64,000 nucleotides of DNA from Streptomyces sp. C10-9-1 (GCF_024497955.1 NZ_JANHKP010000002.1:1-64000); one strand, 5' to 3'; counted from the stretch's first letter, positions 1 through 8,587 are shown. The notes: a model not told the origin generated them from the letters alone. A program made the numbers and translations.

Positions 1-3
1 CCA

Positions 4-306
4 TCACGACGGCCGGGCTGCCATTTGCCGACGAGCGGCGTCCCAGACCTGCTTGAACTCGTCAGAGGTCATCTGCTCCGGATCGTGGCCTTCCCACTCG
101 GAGACGGACAGTTCTGCTGTGATCCCGAACCGGTTGACGAACTCGTCGAGGCGGTCTGTGCCGGAGGCCTGCTGCCATTCGGCGAGGGAGGCGGCTGCGA
201 TCGGGGTCAGCTCAGGCCCTTCGAGTTCGATCTGCCGGATCACCCAGCCTTCGGCGTCGACCTCGAAGTAGAACCAGGTGTCTTCCTCGTCCCAGTAGCA
301 GCGCAT
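4..306 (-). CDS. Hypothetical acidic protein, about 100 aa
   Basis: I do not know a function for this gene. It is small, acidic and soluble, with an aromatic patch near the start (MRCYWDEEDTWFYFEV) followed by a helical stretch rich in Ala, Glu and Gln; no signal peptide or membrane segment is visible. The reading frame stays open upstream to 531, but the part that looks coding starts around this ATG; a GTG at 318 is an alternative and neither has a convincing ribosome binding site. It lies 58 bp downstream of another hypothetical gene on the same strand, so the two may be co-transcribed. From memory, similar short proteins occur scattered among Streptomyces. Base composition is lower in G+C than the core genes to the right, which fits accessory DNA. 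Confidence 0.55.
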   Translation of the reverse strand: MRCYWDEEDTWFYFEVDAEGWVIRQIELEGPELTPIAAASLAEWQQASGTDRLDEFVNRFGITAELSVSEWEGHDPEQMTSDEFKQVWDAARRQMAARPS

Positions 307-364
307 CCATGTGGTCACCAGGCCATGATGCCGGGCCAGATGCGCCGCGCTACTCCTCTTTGTC

Positions 365-700
365 TCATGGTTGAGTGATGAATCCTGCGGATCGGTCAAG
401 CTGGAAAGGGGAGCCGCCCCGGGTTGGATCCCAGCCTTGATCCCGTGCCTCTCGAATGCCGGCAGCAACGTGAGCTGGGCGAATGGGCTCGGTCTCGACG
501 GCCACCCAGTTACTGGGATGGGCCTGGCCACTGGTGACGATCAAGGTCGTGCCCGGCTGGCTGCCGCCGGCCGCTTCAACCGCGTAGGTCATCGGTGTCC
601 AGCAGAGTCCCTGCATGTAGGAGGGCTTCCTGCGGATCCGCCAGCGGTATTCGATCCCGTCAACGGTTATGTGCCGGGAGCCCTTCTTGTTCAGCGCCAT
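365..700 (-). CDS. Hypothetical protein, 111 aa
   Basis: Function unknown. The start is well defined: an ATG at 700 preceded by a GAGGAGGAAG ribosome binding site. The protein begins MALNKKGSRH, then has a basic, aromatic region (EYRWRIRRKP) and a central beta-rich part ending near NWVAVE, then a helix (AAGIREARDQGW). There is no signal peptide or membrane helix. From memory, relatives are common in Streptomyces, usually uncharacterised and often located in variable regions. It runs in the same direction as the small gene downstream (4-306) and as the HTH remnant upstream, and all three lie beyond the 3' end of dnaB. Confidence 0.75.
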   Translation of the reverse strand: MALNKKGSRHITVDGIEYRWRIRRKPSYMQGLCWTPMTYAVEAAGGSQPGTTLIVTSGQAHPSNWVAVETEPIRPAHVAAGIREARDQGWDPTRGGSPFQLDRSAGFITQP

Positions 701-850
701 CTTCCTCCTCCGGTGTCGGACTGTAGCGCCGTGCGACAGGTCCGTCTCCTGGGGTGGCCATTCGCTCAGCGCAGACGGCAGACTCCAGCGGTGACCTTCA
801 CCTCCCCGCGCCCCGCTCGACCACGAACCGACTCCTGCCAACCCTGATCT

Positions 851-1474
851 CTATCCGGATCTCGCGGCCAGTGCCTTTCCGAGGTCCCGTTCGAGGCGGT
901 TGATCTGGACCACCAGGGCCGACTGGTGGATGCCGAGATCTTGGGCTGCTTCGGTGAGGGTGGGATAGGACTGGGCTGCCAGGAATCGCGCGAGTCGTTG
1001 CCGCGCGTATGGGCCAGTGAGGGCTTTGCGGAGAATGACGGGAAGAGCCTCGGCTTCGTCGCCGCTGCGGAGAACGGTCTGGTGGCTCGCACCGCCGCGT
1101 GGCCGGAGGGGAATGTTGTGGGTGTGGGCCCAGCGGGCCATGTTCGCGGTGCTCATGCCGGCTTCTCGGGCGAGGTCCGGCAGGGTCCGGCGGCGGTGGA
1201 CGTACTGCTCGATGAGCCAGTCCCGTCCGACGGTGCCGCGGCGCTTGTAGTCCTTGGGGCCCACGCGGAGCGGGATGCCGTAGTCCTTGGCGAGGCCGGT
1301 CAGCACGCTGCGGGAGAAGCCGGTGAGGGCGGCGATCTGCTGGAGGGACCGGTGTTCTTCGAGGTAGAGCCGGGTCAGGCGCTCTGCCGGGATGGCTTGC
1401 CCCGTGCGCCGGGCTGAACGGCCGGGACGCCCCCGGAGGCAACCCTGATGGCATCGCGACCGAGAAAATGGCAC
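851..1474 (-). pseudogene. Truncated HTH (TniQ-type C-terminal) remnant
   Basis: The open frame codes for at least two helix-turn-helix-like units (around LQQIAALTGFSRSV and LPDLAREAGMSTANMARW) and a C-terminal LysR-like segment (LTEAAQDLGIHQSALVVQINRLE). This series resembles the C-terminal half of streptomycete TniQ-family or multi-HTH DNA-binding proteins, which normally carry a longer N-terminal domain. Here the N-terminus is missing: residues 1-30 are compositionally odd and the frame begins only 27 bp from the dnaB stop. The C-terminus ends abruptly (LGKALAARSG) where family members, as I recall, continue, so a frameshift is possible. I read it as a decayed remnant of a mobile-element gene; an intact short HTH protein is the alternative. 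Confidence 0.5.
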
Positions 1475-1500
1475 GGGACTTGAGAACCTACAACCCGGGC

Positions 1501-2991
1501 TCAGGTCTGGGCCATGTCCACGAAGCGGGAGTAGTGGCCCTGGAAGGCGACGGTGATGGTGGCCGTCGGGCCGTTGCGGTGCTTGGCCACGATCAGGTCT
1601 GCCTCACCCGCGCGCGGGGACTCCTTCTCGTAGGCGTCCTCGCGGTGCAGGAGGATCACCATGTCGGCGTCCTGCTCGATGGAACCCGACTCGCGGAGGT
1701 CGGAGACCATCGGCTTCTTGTCCGTACGCTGTTCGGGACCTCGGTTCAGCTGGGAGAGCGCGATGACCGGGATCTCCAGCTCCTTGGCCAGCAGCTTGAG
1801 GTTACGGGACATGTCGGAGACCTCCTGCTGCCGGCTCTCCGCACGCTTGGAGCCGCCCGACTGCATCAGCTGGAGGTAGTCGATGACCACCAGCTTGAGG
1901 TCGTTGCGCTGCTTCAGGCGCCGGCACTTGGCGCGGATCTCCATCATCGACAGGTTCGGGGAGTCGTCGATGTAGAGCGGGGCCTGGGAGACGTCGGGCA
2001 TCCTGCGGGCCAGACGGGTCCAGTCCTCGTCGGTCATGGTGCCCGAGCGCATGTGGTGCAGGGCGACCCTGGCCTCGGCCGAGAGGAGCCTCATGGCGAT
2101 CTCGTTGCGCCCCATCTCCAGGGAGAAGATGACGCTGGGCAGGTTGTTCCTGATCGACGCCGCCCGGGCGAAGTCCAGCGCCAGGGTCGACTTGCCCATC
2201 GCCGGACGGGCCGCGATGACGATCATCTGCCCCGGGTGGAGCCCGTTGGTCAGCGAGTCGAAGTCGGTGAACCCGGTGGGGACTCCGGTCATCTCGCCGC
2301 TGCGGGAGCCGATCGCCTCGATCTCGTCGAGGGCCCCCTCCATGATGTCGCCGAGCGGGAGGTAGTCCTCGCTCGTCCGCTGCTCGGTGACCGCGTAGAT
2401 CTCCGCCTGCGCGGAGTTCACGATCTCGTCGACGTCGCCGTCGGCCGCGTACCCCATCTGCGTGATCTTGGTGCCGGCCTCGACGAGGCGCCTCAGCACC
2501 GCTCGTTCGTGGACGATCTCGGCGTAGTAGGAGGCGTTGGCCGCCGTGGGAACCGACTGCACCAGGGTGTGGAGGTAGGGGGCCCCTCCCACACGGGTGA
2601 TCTCGCCCCGCTTGACCAGCTCCGCGGCGACGGTGATCGGGTCGGCGGGCTCGCCCTTGGCATAGAGGTCGAGAATGGCCTGGAAGACCGTCTCGTGCGC
2701 CGGACGGTAGAAGTCGTGGCCCTTGATGATCTCGACGACGTCCGCGATGGCGTCCTTGGAGAGCAGCATGCCGCCGAGCACCGACTGCTCGGCGTCGAGG
2801 TCCTGGGGCGGGACGCGCTCGAAGGCCGGGCCACCGTCCCAGGCTCCGTCGCTGCCGCGGTCGTGGCGGTCCTCACGGCTGTCACGGCTCCCGCGACCGC
2901 CCTGGGGCTCGCCTCCCCGACGTCGGGCAGGCAGACGGTCCCCCGGTGTGTCGGCCGCCCACGGGTCGTCCAAGGGCTCGGAGATACTCAC
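1501..2991 (-). CDS. dnaB: Replicative DNA helicase DnaB
   Basis: This is the ring helicase that unwinds DNA ahead of the replisome. The product is 496 aa from a GTG start at 2991, chosen because AGGAGGT lies 8 nt upstream and the N-terminus SISEPLDDPW resembles streptomycete DnaB; the frame is open to 3057 but without a site. The first about 60 residues form a charged Arg/Gly-rich tail, then the DnaB N-terminal domain starts at PPQDLDAEQS (about 61-70). The RecA-like ATPase domain has Walker A ARPAMGKST at about 261-269 and a Walker B-like VVIDYLQLM. No intein interrupts it. The likely loader, a DciA-family protein, is encoded about 40 kb away at 42961-43503. A group of DnaA boxes lies upstream of this gene. 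Confidence 0.97.
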   Translation of the reverse strand: MSISEPLDDPWAADTPGDRLPARRRGGEPQGGRGSRDSREDRHDRGSDGAWDGGPAFERVPPQDLDAEQSVLGGMLLSKDAIADVVEIIKGHDFYRPAHETVFQAILDLYAKGEPADPITVAAELVKRGEITRVGGAPYLHTLVQSVPTAANASYYAEIVHERAVLRRLVEAGTKITQMGYAADGDVDEIVNSAQAEIYAVTEQRTSEDYLPLGDIMEGALDEIEAIGSRSGEMTGVPTGFTDFDSLTNGLHPGQMIVIAARPAMGKSTLALDFARAASIRNNLPSVIFSLEMGRNEIAMRLLSAEARVALHHMRSGTMTDEDWTRLARRMPDVSQAPLYIDDSPNLSMMEIRAKCRRLKQRNDLKLVVIDYLQLMQSGGSKRAESRQQEVSDMSRNLKLLAKELEIPVIALSQLNRGPEQRTDKKPMVSDLRESGSIEQDADMVILLHREDAYEKESPRAGEADLIVAKHRNGPTATITVAFQGHYSRFVDMAQT

Positions 2992-3141
2992 CCGGGGCCA
3001 CCTCCTCCCGTCCGCACCGCGGACCTCTGCCGTGGCACTCTTTCTACGCCACGACACCGACAGATCGAGCCGCCCGACCCCCCTCGCGGCGCGTCGGGCG
3101 ACGGTCCACGGTAGGCCCGGCGGGGGCGTCAGCCAATCTGG

Positions 3142-3230
3142 TTATCCACAGGCTGTGTGGATGAAAGACCAGATGCTGTGGAGAACTCTCCCGAACCTGT
3201 GCACGGAGCAGGGGACAGCACTGTGGACAA
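3142..3230. promoter_or_regulatory. DnaA-box group upstream of dnaB
   Basis: The 426-bp gap between dnaB and the MATE gene holds no gene but contains two perfect DnaA boxes, TTATCCACA at 3142-3150 and the reverse of TTGTCCACA at 3222-3230, with two weaker reverse boxes between them at 3156-3164 (TCATCCACA) and 3177-3185 (TTCTCCACA). DnaA binding here could control dnaB or titrate DnaA. The box sequences are seen directly; function is inferred. Confidence 0.6.
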
Positions 3231-3417
3231 CAGCGCACCACGACCAACAGCCCCTGGCTGACCTGCGATTTTTACATCCACCGGCTGTGCAGGAGAAAAA
3301 CTTCCCCACCCGGCGCAAGATCAGCCGAAGCGCCCCCGCCGCCACCTTCGACCCAGCGATCATGTAAGGGATGCAGGCACATTGCATCTCTTACCTGTGG
3401 AAGATTAGATTGATCCC

Positions 3418-4755
3418 ATGACCCAGGCCCCTGCGACCTCCCGAGCGCACAGAAGTCGCCATGACCGCGAGATCGTCTCCCTGGCCGTCCCGGCCTTCGG
3501 CGCCCTGGTCGCCGAGCCTCTCTTCGTCATGGCGGACAGCGCCATCATCGGCCATCTGGGCACCCCCCAGCTCGCCGGACTCGGCGTCGCCGCCGCCCTT
3601 CTGATGACCGCCGTCAGCGTTTTCGTCTTCCTCGCCTACGCAACCACGGCCGCGGTGGCCCGACGCGTCGGCGCGGGCGATCTGCGAGCGGCCCTGCGCC
3701 AGGGAATGGACGGGATCTGGCTCGCGCTTCTGCTGGGCATCGCGGTCGTCGTCGTCACGCTTCCGTCGGCACCGTGGTGGGTGGCCCTCTTCGGAACGTC
3801 CGACACCGCGACTCCCTATGCCGTCACCTATCTCCGCATCTCCAGCCTCGGCATCCCCGCCATGCTGATCGTGCTGGCGGCCACCGGCGTGCTGCGCGGG
3901 CTCCAGGACACCAGGACTCCCCTGTATGTGGCGATCGGCGGCTTCACAGCCAACGCCCTGCTCAACCTGGCCCTTGTCTACGGTGCCGGCCTCGGCATCG
4001 CGGGCTCCGCATGGGGCACCGTCGCCGCCCAGTACGGCATGGCTCTCGCCTATCTGCTCGTGGTCGTCCGAGGCGCACGCCGCCACCACGCCTCGCTCCG
4101 CCCGGATGCCGCCGGCATCCGGGCGAGTGCCCATGCGGGCGTCCCCCTGCTCATCAGGACCCTGTCCCTGCGCGCCGTGCTGATGATCGCCACGGCGGTC
4201 GCGGCACGCCTGGGCGACGCGGACATCGCCGCGCACCAGATCGTCCTCTCCTTGTGGAGCCTGCTCGCCTTCGCTCTCGACGCGATTGCCATCGCCGGTC
4301 AGGCGATCATCGGCCGCTACCTCGGGGCCGGTGACGCGGAGGGGGCGCGGCAGGCGTGCAGACGGATGGTGCAGTGGGGCATGGCGACGGGTGTGGCCTT
4401 GGGCATCCTGGTGATCGCTGCACGTCCTCTGTTCATCCCTCTCTTCACCAGTGACCCGACCGTGCAGGACACCCTTCTGCCCGCGCTGCTCGTGGTGGCG
4501 GTGTCCCAGCCGATCGCCGGCGTCGTGTTCGTCCTCGACGGTGTGCTCATGGGCGCGGGGGACGGTCCCTATCTCGCAGGCGCCATGGTCGTCACACTGG
4601 CCGCCTTCGCTCCCGCCGCCCTGCTGGTACCGCACCTCGGCGGCGGACTCACCGCACTGTGGTGGGCGATGACCCTGATGATGGCCGTGCGCCTGGTCAC
4701 TCTCTGGTGGCGCGCACGCTCGGGCCGCTGGATCGTGACCGGCGCAGCTCGGTGA
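3418..4755 (+). CDS. MATE family multidrug/DinF-type efflux protein
   Basis: A 445-residue integral membrane protein of the multidrug and toxic compound extrusion family, which exports cationic compounds in exchange for Na+ or H+. After about 20 polar residues it starts IVSLAVPAFGALVAEPLF, the typical first MATE helix, and continues with about twelve hydrophobic segments in two similar halves. The second half begins near AGVPLLIRTLSLRAVLM. Similarity to the DinF branch is suggested by the N-terminal pattern VMADSAIIGHLG. It is transcribed away from dnaB and is followed directly by two palindromic parS sites that probably end transcription. The substrate cannot be told from sequence. Confidence 0.9.
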   Translation: MTQAPATSRAHRSRHDREIVSLAVPAFGALVAEPLFVMADSAIIGHLGTPQLAGLGVAAALLMTAVSVFVFLAYATTAAVARRVGAGDLRAALRQGMDGIWLALLLGIAVVVVTLPSAPWWVALFGTSDTATPYAVTYLRISSLGIPAMLIVLAATGVLRGLQDTRTPLYVAIGGFTANALLNLALVYGAGLGIAGSAWGTVAAQYGMALAYLLVVVRGARRHHASLRPDAAGIRASAHAGVPLLIRTLSLRAVLMIATAVAARLGDADIAAHQIVLSLWSLLAFALDAIAIAGQAIIGRYLGAGDAEGARQACRRMVQWGMATGVALGILVIAARPLFIPLFTSDPTVQDTLLPALLVVAVSQPIAGVVFVLDGVLMGAGDGPYLAGAMVVTLAAFAPAALLVPHLGGGLTALWWAMTLMMAVRLVTLWWRARSGRWIVTGAAR

Positions 4756-4770
4756 CGGGAGAAATGCCCT

Positions 4771-4784
4771 GTTTCACGTGAAAC
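4771..4784. other. parS: parS site 1 (ParB binding), in a 26-bp palindrome
   Basis: Perfect GTTTCACGTGAAAC, the streptomycete ParB centromere sequence. It is centred in a perfect palindrome covering 4765-4790, just after the MATE stop codon, so it may also act as a hairpin terminator. Confidence 0.95.
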
Positions 4785-4809
4785 AGGGCAGCTTGCTCTG
4801 TGTGGTCCT

Positions 4810-4823
4810 GTTTCACGTGAAAC
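4810..4823. other. parS: parS site 2 (ParB binding), in a 24-bp palindrome
   Basis: Second perfect copy of the parS core, 25 bp after the first. The symmetry extends to 4805-4828 with flanks different from site 1, so the two arose separately or have diverged outside the core. Confidence 0.95.
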
Positions 4824-4855
4824 AGGACGAGGAGCAGGGGTGACCGAGCACGGCG

Positions 4856-4887
4856 AAGGGCCGCACCCCTTGACGGGTGCGGCCCTT
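4856..4887 (-). terminator. Terminator after rplI
   Basis: A perfect 13-bp G+C-rich stem (4856-4868 with 4875-4887) and a 6-base loop lie 33 bp after the rplI stop. It probably ends the rpsF-ssb-rpsR-rplI transcript and faces the MATE/parS region. Confidence 0.85.
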
Positions 4888-4920
4888 CATCGGCTCAGAC
4901 GAGCGGGGTCACGAGCGGCC

Positions 4921-5367
4921 TCAGGCGGCGACGACCTCGACGCCGAGCGCAGCAGCGACCTCGGGGTGCAGACGCACGGACACCTGGTGCGAACCCAGGG
5001 TCTTGATCGGCGCACCGAGCTCGACACGACGCTTGTCGACCTCCGGGCCACCGGCGGCCTTGATCGCCGAAGCGATGTCGGCCGGCGTGACGGAGCCGAA
5101 GAGGCGTCCGGCGTCGCCGGAGCGAACGGACAGGCGCACCTTCACGGACTCGAGCTGGGCCTTCACGGAGTTGGCCTGCTCGATGGTCGCGATCTCGTGG
5201 ATCTTGCGGGCGCGGCGGATCTGCGCCACGTCCTTCTCGCCGCCCTTGGTCCAGCGGATCGCGAAACCACGCGGGACCAGGTAGTTGCGAGCGTAGCCGT
5301 CCTTGACGTCGACGACGTCGCCAGCGGCACCGAGGCCGGAGACCTCGTGGGTGAGGATGATCTTCAT
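4921..5367 (-). CDS. rplI: 50S ribosomal protein L9
   Basis: Structural protein of the large ribosomal subunit that binds 23S rRNA domain V and helps keep the reading frame. It has 148 residues, the usual length. The N-terminal domain signature [24 protein letters not shown] and [10 protein letters not shown] are present, followed by the long connecting helix and the C-terminal domain ending LGVEVVAA. It is the last gene of the rpsF-ssb-rpsR-rplI operon, with 18 bp between it and rpsR and a strong hairpin terminator beyond. Confidence 0.98.
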   Translation of the reverse strand: MKIILTHEVSGLGAAGDVVDVKDGYARNYLVPRGFAIRWTKGGEKDVAQIRRARKIHEIATIEQANSVKAQLESVKVRLSVRSGDAGRLFGSVTPADIASAIKAAGGPEVDKRRVELGAPIKTLGSHQVSVRLHPEVAAALGVEVVAA

Positions 5368-5385
5368 GATTCGGTCACCCTTCCC

Positions 5386-5622
5386 TTATCGCGCGGTGGA
5401 CGTGTAGGGCAGCAGCGCCATCTCACGGCTGTTCTTGACGGCCGTGGCGACGTCACGCTGGTGCTGCGTGCAGTTGCCGGTCACGCGACGGGCACGGATC
5501 TTGCCGCGGTCGGAAATGAACTTCCGCAGCATGTTCGTGTCCTTGTAGTCCACGTACGCGGTCTTGTCCTTGCAGAACGCGCAGACCTTCTTCTTAGGCT
5601 TGCGCACAGGCGGCTTCGCCAT
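5386..5622 (-). CDS. rpsR: 30S ribosomal protein S18
   Basis: Small-subunit protein that pairs with S6 on the platform of the 30S subunit. The 78-residue product has the family core [22 protein letters not shown]. It keeps a CxxC pair (KVCAFC) and a third cysteine (GNC), so it looks like the zinc-binding (C+) type; actinomycetes often have a second, cysteine-free copy for zinc shortage, which is not in this window. It sits between ssb and rplI in the conserved operon next to its partner rpsF. Confidence 0.97.
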   Translation of the reverse strand: MAKPPVRKPKKKVCAFCKDKTAYVDYKDTNMLRKFISDRGKIRARRVTGNCTQHQRDVATAVKNSREMALLPYTSTAR

Positions 5623-5665
5623 GGTGTTTCTCCTGTGTGATCAAGAAGTGGGAGTACGAGCTGCC

Positions 5666-6280
5666 CTAGAAGGGAGGCTCGTCCGAGGAGCCGCCACCGG
5701 AACCGCCGGGGCTTCCGCCCCAGCCGCCACCGGAACCGCCGGAGCCTCCGCCCCAGCCGCCGCCGCCCTGCTGCTGACCCCCGCCGGCCGGTGCGCCGGT
5801 GGCCCACGGGTCGTCGGCGGGAGCCCCGCCGCCACCCTGCTGGCCGCCGCCGGGGCCCTGGCCCCAGCCGCCGCCACCCTGCTGGCCGCCGCCGTAGCCG
5901 CCCTGGCCGCCTCGACCGGTGGTCTTGGTGACCTTGGCCGTGGCGTTGCGGAGGCTGGGGCCGACTTCCTCGACGTCCAGCTCGAAGACCGTGCGCTTGA
6001 CGCCCTCGCGGTCCTCGTAGGACCGCTGCTTCAGACGCCCCTGCACGACGACACGCATGCCGCGCTGCAGGGACTCGGCGACGTTCTCCGCCGCCTGCCG
6101 CCAGACCGAGCAGGTCAGGAACAGGCTCTCGCCGTCCTTCCACTCATTGGTCTGCCGGTCGAAGGTGCGGGGAGTGGACGCGACGCGGAACTTCGCGACC
6201 GCCGCACCGGACGGGGTGAAGCGCAGCTCGGGGTCGTCGACGAGATTGCCGACGACCGTGATGACGGTCTCGCCTGCCAT
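5666..6280 (-). CDS. ssb: Single-stranded DNA-binding protein SSB
   Basis: Coats single-stranded DNA at forks and during repair, and recruits partners through its C-terminal tip. The 204-residue product has the OB-fold domain at about 1-110 ([13 protein letters not shown], the [14 protein letters not shown] core), then a flexible Gly/Gln/Trp-rich linker with repeats, and ends in the acidic tip DEPPF that contacts replication proteins. Its place between rpsF and rpsR and the long glycine linker mark it as the essential housekeeping paralogue (SsbA) rather than the shorter one used in sporulation. The strong repeats in the linker are encoded by near-identical DNA units at 5691-5756. Confidence 0.97.
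   Translation of the reverse strand: MAGETVITVVGNLVDDPELRFTPSGAAVAKFRVASTPRTFDRQTNEWKDGESLFLTCSVWRQAAENVAESLQRGMRVVVQGRLKQRSYEDREGVKRTVFELDVEEVGPSLRNATAKVTKTTGRGGQGGYGGGQQGGGGWGQGPGGGQQGGGGAPADDPWATGAPAGGGQQQGGGGWGGGSGGSGGGWGGSPGGSGGGSSDEPPF
5691..5756. repeat. Two 33-bp tandem repeats in ssb
   Basis: Units at 5691-5723 and 5724-5756 differ at two positions and encode the Gly/Ser/Trp repeat near the SSB C-terminus. The in-frame length suggests slippage-driven change in linker length between strains. Confidence 0.8.
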
Positions 6281-6353
6281 GGGGGAACCTCTCGGCGGGG
6301 ATTGCTTCTGGCTGCTTGCTGCTACTCGGACCCGATGACCTTGAGCCGGAGGC

Positions 6354-6644
6354 TCAGTGGGTCTCGGGACGGAGGACCTTGGTCCGGAGGACCGACTCGT
6401 TCAGGTTCATCTGGCGGTCGAGCTCCTTGACGACCGCAGGCTCGGCCTGCAGGTCGATGACCGAGTAGATGCCCTCGGGCTTCTTCTTGATCTCGTAAGC
6501 GAGACGACGACGGCCCCAGGTGTCGACCTTCTCGACCTTTCCGTTGCCCTCACGGACGACGGAGAGGAAGTTCTCGATCAGCGGGGAGACAGAGCGCTCC
6601 TCGAGATCGGGGTCGAGGATGACCATCACCTCGTAGTGACGCAT
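6354..6644 (-). CDS. rpsF: 30S ribosomal protein S6
   Basis: Partner of S18 on the 30S platform. The 96-residue product starts [19 protein letters not shown] and contains the family motif [16 protein letters not shown]; the length is typical. The start at 6644 is fixed by an excellent ribosome binding site (AAAGGAGGTGGG) upstream, although the frame is open further. It is the first gene of the rpsF-ssb-rpsR-rplI operon; the promoter should lie in 6645-6926, which I could not resolve further. Confidence 0.97.
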   Translation of the reverse strand: MRHYEVMVILDPDLEERSVSPLIENFLSVVREGNGKVEKVDTWGRRRLAYEIKKKPEGIYSVIDLQAEPAVVKELDRQMNLNESVLRTKVLRPETH

Positions 6645-6926
6645 GTGGAACCCACCTCCTTTGGACTCAGCGGCCACGGTCGTTCCGTGGCAGGAGGGTC
6701 GTGATGCGTGCGCAACGGTATCGGCGGCCACTGACAACGCCGTCCGGACCACGCGGATCGCGGACGGGCGCGCCTGGGCCTGGGCAGAGACCGGTGCAGA
6801 CCGTACAGCGTACCCGTCCACAGGCTTCCGGTTGAAATCCGGGAGCGAATGGCCGCAATCTGTACGCATCGGGTGCATGCGGCGCTACGATGCGCGCCGC
6901 CTCTCGGCACAGCCAGGAGGTGCCTC

Positions 6927-7271
6927 ATGGCACAGACAATGCGACGCCAGGCCACCGCATCACTGCGGCGGCAGTCCTCCTCCCCCGCCTCCCTGCTCGC
7001 CACCGACGGCAAGCCCCATCCCCTGCAGGACACCCTGATGGCGGCCACGCTGGTGCTGGGCGCCGTGGCCTTCATCACCGCGATGTGGCACAACCTCCAT
7101 CTGCTCAGCTCGTGGGCGGGCCTGGTGGGCATCATCACCGGCGCCTACGGCCAGTTCATCTCGGCGACGACCCGTGAACGCTTCCTGCTGATCATCGGTC
7201 TGGGCGCCTCCGCGGTGGGCTTCTTCCTCGGGATGGCCCACGGCGGGCTCTTCGGAGGAGTCCTCGGCTGA
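6927..7271 (+). CDS. Small membrane protein, 114 aa
   Basis: I do not know its function. After a basic N-terminal tail of about 45 residues (MAQTMRRQATASLRRQ) come three hydrophobic segments: about 46-62 (MAATLVLGAVAFITAMW), about 66-83 (WAGLVGIITGAYGQF) and about 88-110 (LLIIGLGASAVGFFLG), ending glycine-rich. The start is supported by AGGAGG 6 bp upstream; an upstream in-frame ATG at 6849 lacks one. It is divergent from rpsF and lies ahead of femX. The same position is held by a conserved small membrane protein in other streptomycetes, as I recall. Confidence 0.8.
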   Translation: MAQTMRRQATASLRRQSSSPASLLATDGKPHPLQDTLMAATLVLGAVAFITAMWHNLHLLSSWAGLVGIITGAYGQFISATTRERFLLIIGLGASAVGFFLGMAHGGLFGGVLG

Positions 7272-7468
7272 CTCCGGTGCCCCGCCCGCAACCGCCGCCG
7301 CGGCACCGGGCGAACGAGGGGCGCGGGCCGTGCGCGGCCCGCGCCCGCGTACGGTGTGACCCGCAGCTGTGCACAGACATTCGGGGCGCTGCGCAGGCGC
7401 AGTAGGCTTCGGCGCGAGAGCCGGAGCCCCTGTACCCATGGGGACACACCTGCCGAGGAGCGCCCCGC

Positions 7469-8587
7469 ATGAGCCTGACCCTGAGGACCATCAGCCGTGA
7501 GCAGCATCTGGCCTATATCCAGAGCCTGCCCTCGGCGAGTCACTGCCAGGTCCCGGCGTGGGCTGATGTGAAGACCGAATGGCGCTCGGAGAACCTGGGC
7601 TGGTTCGACAGGAACGATCAGCTGGTCGGCGCCGGGCTGGTCCTGTACCGCCAGCTGCCGAAGATCAAGCGCTATCTCGCGTACCTGCCCGAGGGACCGG
7701 TGATCGACTGGTACGCGCCCAACCTCGACGACTGGCTCCAGCCCATGCTGGCGCACCTGAGGAACCAGGGCGCGTTCTCCGTCAAGATGGGGCCTCCGGT
7801 CGTCATCCGCCGGTGGGACGCCCCCGCGATCAAGGCCGGCATCCAGGACCCCGACGTGAAGCGCCTGCGGGACGTCCAGGCCACCCACGTCGAGCCGCGC
7901 GCCTTCGAGGTGTCCGACCGCCTCCGCAAGATGGGCTGGCAGCAGGGCGAGGACGGCGGCGCCGGCTTCGGCGACGTGCAGCCGCGGTACGTCTACCAGG
8001 TCCCGCTGGCCAACCGCTCGCTCGACGACGTCCTCAAGGGCTTCAACCAGCTCTGGCGCCGCAACATCAAGAAGGCCGAGAAGGCCGGCGTGGAAGTCGT
8101 GCAGGGCCGCTACGAGGACCTGGAGGAGTGGCAGCGCCTGTACGAGATCACGGCCGTGCGCGACCGCTTCCGCCCCCGCCCGCTCTCCTACTTCCAGCGC
8201 ATGTGGACCGTCCTCAACAACGAGGACCCGAACCGCATGCGTCTCTACTTCGCCCGGCACAACGGCGTGAACCTCTCGGCGGCGACCATGCTGGTCGTCG
8301 GCGGCCACGTCTGGTACTCCTACGGCGCCTCCGACAACATCGGCCGCGAGGTGAGGCCCTCCAACGCGATGCAGTGGCGGATGCTGCGCGACGCCTACGC
8401 CATGGGCGCCACCGTCTACGACCTCCGCGGCATCAGCGACTCGCTCGACGAGACGGACCACCTCTTCGGCCTGATCCAGTTCAAGGTCGGCACCGGCGGT
8501 GAGGCCGTCGAGTACATCGGCGAGTGGGACTTCCCCCTCAACAAGCTGCTCCACAAGGCGCTGGACATCTACATGTCGCGCCGCTGA
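7469..8587 (+). CDS. femX: FemX-type peptidoglycan branch aminoacyltransferase
   Basis: A 372-residue member of the FemABX family, which uses aminoacyl-tRNA to add the first residue of the interpeptide bridge to lipid II. In S. coelicolor the FemX at this locus is reported to add glycine to LL-diaminopimelate and to be essential. The protein shows the two-GNAT-domain layout: N-terminal half through VSDRLRKMGWQ, and a second half with the lysine-rich coiled arm LWRRNIKKAEKAGVEV around residues 192-207. Conserved segments YSYGASD and YDLRGI near residues 290-325 fit the family. It starts at an ATG with GAGGAG upstream and is followed by a gene of the alanine-racemase fold, which suggests a wall-related unit. 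Confidence 0.9.
   Translation: MSLTLRTISREQHLAYIQSLPSASHCQVPAWADVKTEWRSENLGWFDRNDQLVGAGLVLYRQLPKIKRYLAYLPEGPVIDWYAPNLDDWLQPMLAHLRNQGAFSVKMGPPVVIRRWDAPAIKAGIQDPDVKRLRDVQATHVEPRAFEVSDRLRKMGWQQGEDGGAGFGDVQPRYVYQVPLANRSLDDVLKGFNQLWRRNIKKAEKAGVEVVQGRYEDLEEWQRLYEITAVRDRFRPRPLSYFQRMWTVLNNEDPNRMRLYFARHNGVNLSAATMLVVGGHVWYSYGASDNIGREVRPSNAMQWRMLRDAYAMGATVYDLRGISDSLDETDHLFGLIQFKVGTGGEAVEYIGEWDFPLNKLLHKALDIYMSRR

Noticed and set aside
1501..2991. Intein in dnaB
   Set aside because: The ATPase domain is continuous and the protein has normal length.
1468..3114. Long open frame opposite dnaB
   Set aside because: It lies antisense to dnaB and mirrors its codon bias; the product has no recognisable domain.
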